DNA of 30,683 nt, from contig CAZGRP010000051.1 in NCBI GenBank assembly GCA_964527995.1, forward strand, positions 1 to 30,683, in the 5' to 3' direction. A model generated the notes under the pieces. The model worked only from the letters and a program-made list of their open reading frames with translations. It was not told where the DNA came from and searched no databases. Position 1 is the stretch's first letter, and each line of letters begins with the position of its first letter. The position numbers were made by a program, and so were the translations under genes. The stretch comes from CAZGRP01 sp964527995 (GTDB lineage Bacteria; Zhuqueibacterota; Zhuqueibacteria; Oceanimicrobiales; CAZGRP01). This document shows, in pieces, positions 1 to 7,439 of the stretch.

Positions 1-1
1 C

Positions 2-673
2 TCACTCCACAAACGTGGCGATTTCCTCGAGCGGCTTTTTCTGGATATCCGGCACCTTGGCGCCTTCGGCCGGGTAGCCGACGACGAGGATCAAGAAAGG
101 GCGCTCGCTGGAGGGGCGTTTGAGGATCTGGTTGAGAAAGCCCATCGGGCTGGGGGTGTGGGTGAGGCAGGCCAGGCCGGCGTGGTGCAATGCCGCTATC
201 AGGAAGCCGGTGGCGATGCCCACCGACTCCTGGACGTAGTAGTTCTTGAGCCTGCGACCGTTTTCGGCCACCCCATAGCTCTGGGCGAAGATGACGATCA
301 GATAGGGGGCCTTCTCCAGGAACGGCTTGTGGGCGTCCGTGCCGAGGGGGGCCAGGGCCTCGAGCCAGTCGTCGGGCGCACGCTCCGTGTAGAAAGCCTG
401 CTCTTGCTCCTCGGCTGCCTGGCGGATTTGCTTCTTGACCTGCGGGTCGCTGACGACCACGAAGTGCCAGGGCTGTCGATTGGCGCCGCTGGGTGCGCTA
501 CCCGCCGTTCGCAGGCAGTTCTCAATGACTTCGCGCGGCACAGGCCGGTCGGAGAAGTCGCGCACCGAGCGCCGCCGCCGCATCTCGGCGTAGAAGTCGG
601 CCGCGCGCTTTTTCATTTCTGCCTCGGGGTAGAGGGGGAATTCGGAGTACGGGATGAACTTGGATTGCGTCAT
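2..673 (-). CDS. Nitroreductase-family flavoprotein, iodotyrosine deiodinase-like
   Basis: Predicted FMN-dependent oxidoreductase of 223 residues, close in length to the catalytic domain of iodotyrosine deiodinase (IYD). Seen: RRRRSVRDFSDRPVP near residues 32-46 and SGANRQPWHF at 62-71, both typical FMN-binding segments of this family. The active-site lid carries Glu91, Tyr95 and Lys116 with the same spacing as the substrate-binding Glu/Tyr/Lys triad of human IYD (157/161/182, recalled from memory), and the C-terminal GYPAEGAKVPD resembles the IYD tail. From this I infer reductive dehalogenation of halotyrosines or a related phenol reduction. The ATG at 673 is preferred to an upstream in-frame start at 733 because a GGAG lies about 13 bases upstream and homology begins near MTQSKF. 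The stop codon is at the very edge of the window. A generic nitroreductase role is the alternative. Confidence 0.88.
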   Translation of the reverse strand: MTQSKFIPYSEFPLYPEAEMKKRAADFYAEMRRRRSVRDFSDRPVPREVIENCLRTAGSAPSGANRQPWHFVVVSDPQVKKQIRQAAEEQEQAFYTERAPDDWLEALAPLGTDAHKPFLEKAPYLIVIFAQSYGVAENGRRLKNYYVQESVGIATGFLIAALHHAGLACLTHTPSPMGFLNQILKRPSSERPFLILVVGYPAEGAKVPDIQKKPLEEIATFVE

Positions 674-699
674 GGACTCTTCTGCTCCACTGAAGGTTT

Positions 700-765
700 G
701 GTCCGGAAAGAAAAGACCACCACGGATCCTCACGGATGGTCACGGAAGCTCTCTGCACACATGGT
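700..765. repeat. Degenerate CACGGA-type intergenic repeat
   Basis: Between the nitroreductase and DUF4268 genes the sequence has imperfect iterations of a CACGGA-like word (CCACGGATCC, TCACGGATGG, TCACGGAAGC). Similar words recur at 4580-4670, 5650-5760, 15650-15745 and 22840-22910. I see no coding signal here. It looks like one copy of a dispersed degenerate repeat family. Confidence 0.5.
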
Positions 766-869
766 CCGTCTTTTTTCTGTCGTCTGAGCCCCGCCCGGCC
801 GACGCCGTGCCGTCGACGGAGTGCACCTGCGGCACGAGGCAGGCTTCTCCTCCCCTGCATTTGGCTCCC

Positions 870-1379
870 TCACTGCTTGGCAATCCTCGGCCCGAAGACC
901 TCCTTGAGTGCCAGCAGGCGACCGACCAGCCAGGCGCGGATTTCGGCTAGTTCGTCGAGGGGCTGCTGGATGTGGCCGTCCCGGTACACCGCGATCCGGC
1001 AAGCACGCTTGTCGTCGAGTCGCTCCCAGCTCAGCGGTTCGCCGAACAGCCTTTCAAGCTCCATCTTGTGAGATTCAAGCTGATCGAAGAGTGCCTTGTT
1101 TGCCGTTTCGTCGCCACGGTCGATGTAGAGCTCAGCGCGTACCCGTCCTCCCTGGGCGAAACTGGCGCCGTACGTTATCCCAGAATAACCTGACGCGAAC
1201 GAATACCAACTCTGAGGCTGTGCGATCCTCGCACCGGTGAACCGGTGCTGTTCCCGTAGCTCGTCGATCAGCTCCTGGAAGAAAGCACGGTATGCCTTGG
1301 CACGGGGAGAGACAGAGCCCCCACCGGAGGTTTGCGCTTTGGCTTTCCGCCACTCGTTCGGGGTGGCGACTGGTTTGAA
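870..1379 (-). CDS. DUF4268-domain protein, C-terminal part (5' end lost in assembly gap)
   Basis: About 169 residues are readable before the stop at 870-872; the N-terminus lies in or beyond the N gap. The visible part matches DUF4268 as I know it: a helix with FFQELIDELREQ, then SWYSFASGYSGITYG, a basic beta segment RVRAELYIDRGD, NKALFDQLESHKMELE, FGEPLSWERLDDKRACRI, and a final helix ending in GPRIAKQ. DUF4268 commonly forms the C-terminus of 300-400 residue proteins whose N-terminal part may be nuclease-like, so a defence or DNA-modification context is possible but cannot be judged here. The frame is open on both sides of the gap, but the codon read at 1490 is TTG in unverified frame and is not a credible start. 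Confidence 0.72.
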   Translation of the reverse strand, partial: FKPVATPNEWRKAKAQTSGGGSVSPRAKAYRAFFQELIDELREQHRFTGARIAQPQSWYSFASGYSGITYGASFAQGGRVRAELYIDRGDETANKALFDQLESHKMELERLFGEPLSWERLDDKRACRIAVYRDGHIQQPLDELAEIRAWLVGRLLALKEVFGPRIAKQ

Positions 1380-1479
1380 NNNNNNNNNNNNNNNNNNNNN
1401 NNNNNNNNNNNNNNNNNNNNNNNNNNNNNNNNNNNNNNNNNNNNNNNNNNNNNNNNNNNNNNNNNNNNNNNNNNNNNNN
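1380..1479. other. Assembly gap (100 N)
   Basis: Exactly 100 unknown bases, the usual placeholder for a scaffold join of unknown length. It removes the start of the DUF4268 gene. Frame and distance across it should not be trusted. Confidence 0.99.
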
Positions 1480-1656
1480 AAAGTGGACAATCCCTACTAA
1501 AAAGTCAAGTAAAGAAAACGCAATCGATTTCTGGAAGAAAGTCCAAGCTGACCGATCCGACAGCGTTGTGGGCGCGGAGTTTGGACCGTAGAGGGGGAAG
1601 TGAGGCGTGCCGGAGCTCTGGGGTCCTGGAGACTCGAACGTAAACCAGCGCGCACC

Positions 1657-1698
1657 TCTCCATAACTCCAAAACTCCAAGAATCCAACACTCCATCTC
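1657..1698. repeat. Degenerate CTCCA-type simple repeat
   Basis: Imperfect tandem units of the form AACTCCA/CAACACTCCA occur here. The reverse complement of the same kind of word is found at 7081-7112 (TGGATCGCTGGATTGTTGGA). The rest of 1480-1780 has no credible gene: short open frames lack ribosome-binding sites and family similarity. Confidence 0.5.
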
Positions 1699-1782
1699 CG
1701 TCCGCTTGCATTCCACCTTCCTTGAAGTCGACCGACACCACTCCGCGTGCCTTACTCCCGGGGTCCATCCCCGCCATCAGGG

Positions 1783-1811
1783 TTGACATCCACCCTCTCT
1801 TTGGCTATATT
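1783..1811 (+). promoter_or_regulatory. Sigma70-type promoter of the molybdenum hydroxylase island
   Basis: TTGACA at 1783-1788 and TATATT at 1806-1811 are separated by exactly 17 bases: a perfect -35 box and a five-of-six -10 box. Transcription would start near 1818-1820, leaving a leader of only about 25 bases before the ATG at 1843. A purine-rich Shine-Dalgarno sequence GGGGAGAG lies at 1828-1835, seven bases before the ATG. No other + strand promoter in the core is comparably good, so this probably drives at least the first two genes. I saw no obvious operator palindrome. Confidence 0.7.
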
Positions 1812-1842
1812 GTCCTCACTATAGACCGGGGAGAGACATCGC

Positions 1843-4113
1843 ATGGTCGTTGGTCAAAGTGTTGCCCGCAAAGAGGGGTGGGAGAAGGTCCAGGGGCGTG
1901 CCCGCTACGTGGACGACCTGGTCTTTCCCGGGATGCTCTATGGCAAGACCGTCCGCAGCACCATCCCGCACGGCATCATCCGTGAGATCCGCTTCGATCC
2001 GGCGTTCGACTGGGACCGCATCGTTATCGCTGACTACCGCGATATCCCTGGGCGGAATGTCGTCGCCCTCATCGAGGACGATCAACCGTTGCTGGTCGAG
2101 ACCGAAGTTCGCCACGTCCACGAAGCCATCCTGCTGCTGGCCGCCGAAGATCGCCGCCTGCTCGAACAGGCGGCCCGCCATATCGACATCGTCTATGAAC
2201 AACTGCCCGCTGTTTTCTCCATCGAGGAATCACTCGCCGGAAAACAGAGACTCTACGGCAAGGACAACATCTTCAAAGAGTTCCTGATCCAAAAGGGGAA
2301 TGTGGACGAGGGGTTCGCCGCAGCCGATCTGGTCGTGGAGGGGACTTACAGCACGAACCACCAGGAACACATCTACATCGAGCCGCAGGGGATGATCGCC
2401 ATGCCGTGCGGTGACGGCGGCGGTATCAAGGTGATCGGTTCGCTGCAGTGCCCCTACTACGTCCACAAGGCGCTCAAGGCCATCCTCGACCTGCCGGAGG
2501 ACAAAATCTCTGTGGTGCAGGCGGCCACAGGCGGCGGTTTCGGCGGCAAGGAGGAGTACCCGAACGTCATCGCCGGGCACGCGGTGGTGCTGGCGCGCAA
2601 AGCAGGGCGGCCGGTCAAGCTGGTCTACGACCGGGCTGAGGACATGGCAGTGACCACCAAGCGCCACCCATCCATCATCCACCACAAGACCGGCGTCAGC
2701 CGGCAGGGACGCCTGCTGGCAGCGGAGATCGACCTGGTGCTCGACGGCGGGGCCTACTGCACTCTGAGCCCGGTGGTGCTGTCGCGGGCCGCGATCCACT
2801 CCCTTGGACCGTATGAATGCCCGAACGTGCGCATTCGTGCCCGCGTGGTGGCCACCAACACGCCACCGAACGGAGCGTTCCGAGGTTTTGGGGCACCGCA
2901 GGCCTGTTTCGCCTACGAACGGCAGATGGACCGCATCGCCGGCGCCCTTGGGATGAGCCCTCTCGAGGTCCGCCGGATCAACATGCTGCGGGAGGGCCGG
3001 CAGACGGCCACCGGGCAGACGCTCGAGTACAGCGTCGGCTCCGAGGAGGTGCTGGCCGCGGCCGTGCAGGGCTCCGACTACATCGAGTTGCACGAGCGCT
3101 ATCGGAAGCAGCCGGAAGGGGAGCGGCGGCGCGGCATCGGACTGTCCCTCTTCTTCCACGGCGCCGGCTTCACGGGCAGCGGCGAGCAGATCATGAAGTC
3201 GCCGGCTGGTGTAGAGCTCCTGCCCGATGGCCGAGTCCGCATCCTGACCGGGTCCACCGAGATCGGCCAGGGTACCCTGACGATCTTTTCCCAGATCGTC
3301 GCCGAGGAGCTTGGCCTGAGCTGCGACCGGATCGAGCTGGAGGAGCCGGACACCGCCAAGGTGCCCGATAGCGGTCCCACTGTGGCCTCCCGCACCTGCA
3401 TGGTGATCGGCCGCGTGATTCAGCAGGCGACGCGCGACCTGAAAGGGCGCCTGGAGCAATTCGTCGCCGAGAAATATGGCGGCGCCAGGGTCGAACTTCG
3501 CGATGGCCACTTCGCGGCGAACGGAACGGCGCTGATGTCGATGTCCGAAGCCGCCGCTGAATACCTTCGCGCCCGCGGCGAGTTGAAGGTGTTCCGGCGC
3601 TATCAGACCCCGCCCGGCCTGCGTTGGGATGAAGAAAAACACTTCGGCGATGCCTACGCTGTCTATGGCTGGGGTTGCGATATCGTTGAGGTGGAGGTCG
3701 ACACGACCACCTACGAGGTGTTTGTCCGCAAAGTGGTGAGCGCCATCGACGTCGGGAAGGCGGTGAACCCGGTGCTGGTTCGCGGCCAGATCGCCGGTGG
3801 CACACTGCAGTCGCTCGGCTTTGCCGTGATGGAAGAAGTGGTCATGCAAGGCGGCAGGATGGTCAACGACCGCTTGAGCAACTATCTGCTGCCCACCTTC
3901 ATGGACGCACCTGAGATGGACATCCACCTTGTCGAGAAGTACTATCCCTACGGACCCTTCGGCGCCAAGGGGATCGGCGAGCTGCCGATGGATGGCGGCG
4001 CGCCTGCCGTGGTCGCCGCCGTGTGCAATGCCCTGGGCGTGGAGGTCACCGAACTGCCCATGACGCCCGAGCGCCTGCAAGCGGCGGTCGAACAAGCTCG
4101 AAGAGGCAAATAA
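1843..4113 (+). CDS. Xanthine dehydrogenase-family molybdopterin-binding subunit
   Basis: Large catalytic subunit (756 residues, normal length) of a molybdenum hydroxylase that would insert oxygen from water into a purine or other N-heterocycle or aldehyde. Seen: an N-terminal a/b-hammerhead region (GRARYVDDLVFPGMLYGK at about 18-35), GGGFGGKEE at 230-238, FRGFGAPQ with Arg347, EIGQG with Gln476 (the position that contacts the Mo centre in the family), and GAKGIGE with the catalytic-base Glu713. It has a strong Shine-Dalgarno and its own promoter. Its stop overlaps the start of the 2Fe-2S subunit by one base (TAATG), a sign of translational coupling. The island context suggests purine or xanthine as substrate; Cox-type or aldehyde oxidation remains possible. 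Whether the Mo centre carries the labile selenium cofactor cannot be read from sequence. Confidence 0.94.
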   Translation: MVVGQSVARKEGWEKVQGRARYVDDLVFPGMLYGKTVRSTIPHGIIREIRFDPAFDWDRIVIADYRDIPGRNVVALIEDDQPLLVETEVRHVHEAILLLAAEDRRLLEQAARHIDIVYEQLPAVFSIEESLAGKQRLYGKDNIFKEFLIQKGNVDEGFAAADLVVEGTYSTNHQEHIYIEPQGMIAMPCGDGGGIKVIGSLQCPYYVHKALKAILDLPEDKISVVQAATGGGFGGKEEYPNVIAGHAVVLARKAGRPVKLVYDRAEDMAVTTKRHPSIIHHKTGVSRQGRLLAAEIDLVLDGGAYCTLSPVVLSRAAIHSLGPYECPNVRIRARVVATNTPPNGAFRGFGAPQACFAYERQMDRIAGALGMSPLEVRRINMLREGRQTATGQTLEYSVGSEEVLAAAVQGSDYIELHERYRKQPEGERRRGIGLSLFFHGAGFTGSGEQIMKSPAGVELLPDGRVRILTGSTEIGQGTLTIFSQIVAEELGLSCDRIELEEPDTAKVPDSGPTVASRTCMVIGRVIQQATRDLKGRLEQFVAEKYGGARVELRDGHFAANGTALMSMSEAAAEYLRARGELKVFRRYQTPPGLRWDEEKHFGDAYAVYGWGCDIVEVEVDTTTYEVFVRKVVSAIDVGKAVNPVLVRGQIAGGTLQSLGFAVMEEVVMQGGRMVNDRLSNYLLPTFMDAPEMDIHLVEKYYPYGPFGAKGIGELPMDGGAPAVVAAVCNALGVEVTELPMTPERLQAAVEQARRGK

Positions 4114-4574
4114 TGAAGATTTCGTTCACCCTCAACGGCCAGCCGTGCCAGGTCGATGTGCCGCCCATGAAGCGACTGCTGGATGTGCTGCGCGAGGATC
4201 TGCAGCTCACCGGCACGAAAGAGGGGTGCGGCGAGGGCGAGTGTGGTGCCTGCTCGGTTTTGCTCGACGGCGATGTGGTCGATTCCTGTCTGGTGCCCAT
4301 CTGCCAGGTGCAGGGCGCAGAAGTCACCACCATCGAAGGCCTTGGGCAGGACCACGGGTTGAATCCGCTTCAGGAGGCCATTCTGGCGGCCGGCGGCACC
4401 CAGTGCGGCATCTGCACGTCGGGGATTCTGATGGCGGCGACCGCTCTTCTGGCAGACAAACCGCGACCGAGCCGCGATGACATCCGCGCCGGCCTTGCTG
4501 GCAACCTCTGCCGATGCACCGGCTATGTGCAGATCATCGATGCGGTTGAGGCGAGCGCAGCCTCGTCTGGCTGA
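4113..4574 (+). CDS. 2Fe-2S subunit of the molybdenum hydroxylase
   Basis: Small electron-transfer subunit of 153 residues, standard size for the XdhC/CoxS type. The N-terminal plant-ferredoxin-like domain has Cys39, Cys44, Cys47 and Cys59 for one 2Fe-2S cluster. The C-terminal helical domain has Cys98, Cys101, Cys133 and Cys135 (QCGIC and CRCTGY) for the second. It passes electrons from the Mo centre to the FAD subunit. The start is the ATG overlapping the previous stop codon, with AGAGG at 4102-4106 inside the upstream gene. All eight ligands are present, so the protein looks functional. It is a (2Fe-2S)-binding partner of the preceding gene with little doubt. Confidence 0.95.
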   Translation: MKISFTLNGQPCQVDVPPMKRLLDVLREDLQLTGTKEGCGEGECGACSVLLDGDVVDSCLVPICQVQGAEVTTIEGLGQDHGLNPLQEAILAAGGTQCGICTSGILMAATALLADKPRPSRDDIRAGLAGNLCRCTGYVQIIDAVEASAASSG

Positions 4575-4579
4575 ATCTT

Positions 4580-4675
4580 CAACACCGAGCAACACCGAAG
4601 GAACTTCGTCTGTCTACAACTCGCGTCTCGTAGAAAAAGGCATCAGGGATCGACACGGATGAACACGAATGAATT
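4580..4675. repeat. Degenerate repeat between 2Fe-2S and FAD subunit genes
   Basis: The 217-base spacer holds words such as CAACACCGA repeated twice and GACACGGATGAACACGAATG, typical of the dispersed CACGGA-like intergenic family in this window. No gene or clear hairpin is seen. It separates subunits that are usually adjacent. Confidence 0.45.
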
Positions 4676-4791
4676 CGGTTGTTGGGCTGTCGAGAATGAT
4701 CCGCGCTCGTTGCCGATCTTGAGTTTGCTCCTCGATGTCGGCTGGGCAGGGGTGAGAACCAACCGCAACGCGCTGAGGTCCGATCTCCGAG

Positions 4792-5646
4792 ATGTTTGAG
4801 GAAATCGAAGTCTACTCCCCGACAACGCTGCAGGAGGCGTACGCCTGGCTGGATCGCCAGAATGGCCGGGCGCGGGTGCTGGCCGGCGGCACCGACGTGA
4901 TGGTGCAACTTCAGGATCGCACCCTGGTCGCTCCAGCCTATCTCAACATCTGGGGGTTGGAAGCGCTGCGAGGCATCGAGGACGAAGGCCCGAGCCTGAG
5001 AATCGGCGCCTTGACGACCTACACGCAGCTCATCCGCTCCACGCTGGTTCAGGAATACTGCCCCATTCTGGTCGAGGCTTCCCGCACCATCGGTGGGGCG
5101 CAGATCCAGAACCGCGGCACGCTGGGCGGCAACATCGTCAATGCCTCGCCGGCTGGAGACACCCTGCCCATCCTGGCGGCCTTCGACGCTGAGCTGGAGC
5201 TGGGTAGCTCGCGCGGCATGCGCCGGGTGGCCTTCAACGACTTCTACACCGGCTATCGTAGCACGGTGCTCGACCCGCACGAGCTCCTGGTCGCCATCCA
5301 TTTGCCCAAGAAGGCGCAGGGTGAGCGACTCTTTTTCCACAAGGTCGGGAACCGGCAGGCCATGGTCATCTCCAAGGTGGTCATCGCCGCCAGAGCGCAG
5401 ATCGACGAGGACCGCCGCATCCGATCCATTCAGATTGGGGCGGGCAGCGTGGCGCCGACCGTCATCCGCTTGCGTGACACCGAGGCGTTCCTGCAAGATC
5501 AGAAGCTCACGCCTGAGCGGATCGAAGAAGCCAGGCAGAAGGTGATGCAGGAGGTGCAGCCGATCACCGACATGCGATCCACGGCGGAGTATCGGCGGTG
5601 GGTGTCGGGGAGTCTGGTGGCGAAGTTCCTGCGGCAGCTCTTGTAG
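4792..5646 (+). CDS. FAD-binding subunit of xanthine dehydrogenase-family enzyme
   Basis: Protein of 284 residues of the CoxM/XdhB/YgfM type, normal length. It binds FAD and moves electrons from 2Fe-2S clusters to NAD or another acceptor. Seen: the family's first FAD loop AGGTDVMVQL at 31-40, the second loop TLGGN at 110-114 followed by ASPAGD at 118-123, and the C-terminal CO dehydrogenase flavoprotein-like domain from about 175 on. The ATG at 4792 is the only start that leaves the N-terminal strand intact; its ribosome-binding site is weak (GAGG about 15 bases upstream). It is the only FAD subunit in the window, whereas there are two Mo subunits, so it may serve both. Confidence 0.92.
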   Translation: MFEEIEVYSPTTLQEAYAWLDRQNGRARVLAGGTDVMVQLQDRTLVAPAYLNIWGLEALRGIEDEGPSLRIGALTTYTQLIRSTLVQEYCPILVEASRTIGGAQIQNRGTLGGNIVNASPAGDTLPILAAFDAELELGSSRGMRRVAFNDFYTGYRSTVLDPHELLVAIHLPKKAQGERLFFHKVGNRQAMVISKVVIAARAQIDEDRRIRSIQIGAGSVAPTVIRLRDTEAFLQDQKLTPERIEEARQKVMQEVQPITDMRSTAEYRRWVSGSLVAKFLRQLL

Positions 5647-5649
5647 CAT

Positions 5650-5765
5650 GAGGCGAGGGCAAGCACATAAAGAACTCAAAGGCCCATGAAGCTCACAGAG
5701 AGCTGCCAGTCCATCTTCCGAACACACCGAGATTTTGGTGTTTCTCCGTGATCTTTGTGCTCCTC
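5650..5765. repeat. Degenerate CTCCGTGATCTTTGTG-type repeat
   Basis: The spacer before the next gene holds low-complexity words such as CATAAAGAACTCAAAGG and CTCCGTGATCTTTGTG. The latter closely resembles GATCTCCGTG at 22904-22913. This is the same dispersed intergenic family on the other strand. No gene is seen. Confidence 0.45.
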
Positions 5766-5796
5766 ATCCAGGCTTCGATCAGGCAAACTCAAGACA

Positions 5797-7059
5797 ATGA
5801 CAGATTCGATCATAGCCCTGCGCTGCGTGATCTGCGAAAAAACCTACGGCACGGACGTGCTCTACACCTGCCCGAGCTGCGGTCCGGCGGGCATCCTCGA
5901 CGTCGTCTACGACTACGCCGGCATCAAGGACTCGTTCCGACCGGAGCAGCTCACCGGCAGGCCTCGCGACATCCGTCGCTACGCGGAGCTGCTGCCCATT
6001 GAGTCGCCGGAGAAGCTCCCTCCGGTGCCCGTCGGCTGGACCCCGGTGCTCGAAGCGCCCAGACTCGCCGGCGCTGTGGGGGTCGCAAGGCTGTTCCTGA
6101 AGGACGACACCCGCAACCCGACGGCGTCGTTCAAGGACCGCGCCAGTGCGGTGGGAGTGGCCAAAGCCATCGAGTTTGGCTTCTCCAACATTGCCTGCGC
6201 CTCGACCGGAAATGCCGCTTCCTCGCTGGCCGGTATGGCTGCGGCCGCCGGGCTGCGGGCCACCATCTTCATTCCAGAAACTGCGCCTGAACCAAAGGTG
6301 ACCCAACTGCTGGTTTTCGGCGCCACCGTGGTGCGTGTGCGGCCGAAGGCGGACGAGGAAGGCGCAGCCTATGAGGCTGCCTACGACCTGTGCGCGCAGG
6401 CGTGCCAGCGCTACGAGTGGTACAACCGCAGCGCTGCGGTGAACCCCTACCTGGTGGAGGGGAAAAAGACGGCCGGACTTGAGATCGCCGAGCAGATGCG
6501 CCGCCGAATGCCGGACTGGGTGGTGGTCTCGGTCGGTGACGGTTGCACCATCGCCGGCATCGCCAAGGGGCTGGCCGAAATGGTCCGCCTCGGCTGGATC
6601 GACCGCACGCCGCGGCTGCTCGGCGTCCAGGCCGAAGGGGCGGCACCGATTCTGAAGGCCTTCCGGCAGGGCGGAGATCTCGAGCCGGTGGCCGCTCACA
6701 CCATCGCCGACAGCATCGCGGTGGGCACGCCACGCAACTGGCGCAAGGCGCTGCAGGCGATCCGCGAGTCGAAGGGTACCATGGTGGCCGTCTCGGACGA
6801 GGAGATTCTCCAGGCCCAGCAGATGACGGCACGCCTGGGTGGCGTGTTTGGTGAGCCGGCCGGCGTTGCCGGTGTTGCCGGGCTGAAAAAGGCAATCGAG
6901 ACAGAACAAATAGAGAGGGAGGCGACGGTCCTGGCGGTGATCACCGGCAGCGGGCTCAAGGATATCAAGTCTGTGGCTCGCGCCTGCCCCATACCGGAGG
7001 CGATTGAGGGGGAGTTGAGCGTTCTCGAACGCTATTTGGCGGAGGCCGGGCGATGGTGA
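5797..7059 (+). CDS. Threonine synthase-like PLP-dependent enzyme with N-terminal zinc-ribbon motif
   Basis: Fold-type II PLP enzyme of 420 residues. An N-terminal four-cysteine knuckle (Cys10, Cys13, Cys25, Cys28) resembles the zinc-ribbon of many long threonine synthase-like proteins. The cofactor lysine is Lys113 in NPTASFKDR, and STGNAASS a little further on would hold the phosphate-binding region. The family normally makes threonine from O-phosphohomoserine, but here the gene lies between the FAD subunit and ssnA inside a purine-type island. I therefore infer a lyase or elimination step on an amino-acid intermediate, perhaps the role of YgeX. The ATG at 5797 is chosen over an upstream in-frame start at 5755 because homology starts with the cysteine knuckle and the upstream stretch is repeat DNA. 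True threonine biosynthesis cannot be excluded. Confidence 0.85.
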   Translation: MTDSIIALRCVICEKTYGTDVLYTCPSCGPAGILDVVYDYAGIKDSFRPEQLTGRPRDIRRYAELLPIESPEKLPPVPVGWTPVLEAPRLAGAVGVARLFLKDDTRNPTASFKDRASAVGVAKAIEFGFSNIACASTGNAASSLAGMAAAAGLRATIFIPETAPEPKVTQLLVFGATVVRVRPKADEEGAAYEAAYDLCAQACQRYEWYNRSAAVNPYLVEGKKTAGLEIAEQMRRRMPDWVVVSVGDGCTIAGIAKGLAEMVRLGWIDRTPRLLGVQAEGAAPILKAFRQGGDLEPVAAHTIADSIAVGTPRNWRKALQAIRESKGTMVAVSDEEILQAQQMTARLGGVFGEPAGVAGVAGLKKAIETEQIEREATVLAVITGSGLKDIKSVARACPIPEAIEGELSVLERYLAEAGRW

Positions 7060-7439
7060 GAGCTGAGGGACGCAGAGTTCTTGGAATGGTGGATCGCTGG
7101 ATTGTTGGAGACTTGTGTCAGGAATCTGAGCATCGTCCTCATCCACGGAGTCACGCGGGTGTGTAGCTACATGAACCCAATTATGCATCGCTCGGGGTAT
7201 CCTCTCGATTGCTGGCAACTCATCGAGAGCTTCCCGAATCGCTGCAAACGGGGACGTCTCGGCGGGGCGTAGTCCGTGGCTTCTTCGCTGGCTCTAGAGA
7301 TAAAGCAGAGGCAGGCAACAAACCCAGTCGCTCTACAAATCAGATTCGTTGGCAGCGTTTTTCCGTTGGGCATGTGCACAGACTCGTTGGGGTCGTGCTC
7401 AGGCTTCCGCTGCCAGGAAACGACCTTTCCTGGAGTTAA
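7060..7439. other. Intergenic region of 380 bases, repeat at 7081-7112
   Basis: It starts with a degenerate TGGA-type repeat, the reverse complement of the CTCCA words at 1657-1698. A 14-base word GTCACGCGGGTGTG at 7150-7163 occurs again at 11222-11235, also upstream of an island gene. No tRNA, no convincing promoter and no gene with a ribosome-binding site were found. The short open frames here have no recognisable similarity. Confidence 0.5.

Noticed and set aside
2230..4095. Long minus-strand open frame opposite the first Mo subunit
   Set aside because: Antisense shadow of a clear xanthine dehydrogenase-family gene; the translation is rich in His, Gln and Arg and matches nothing.
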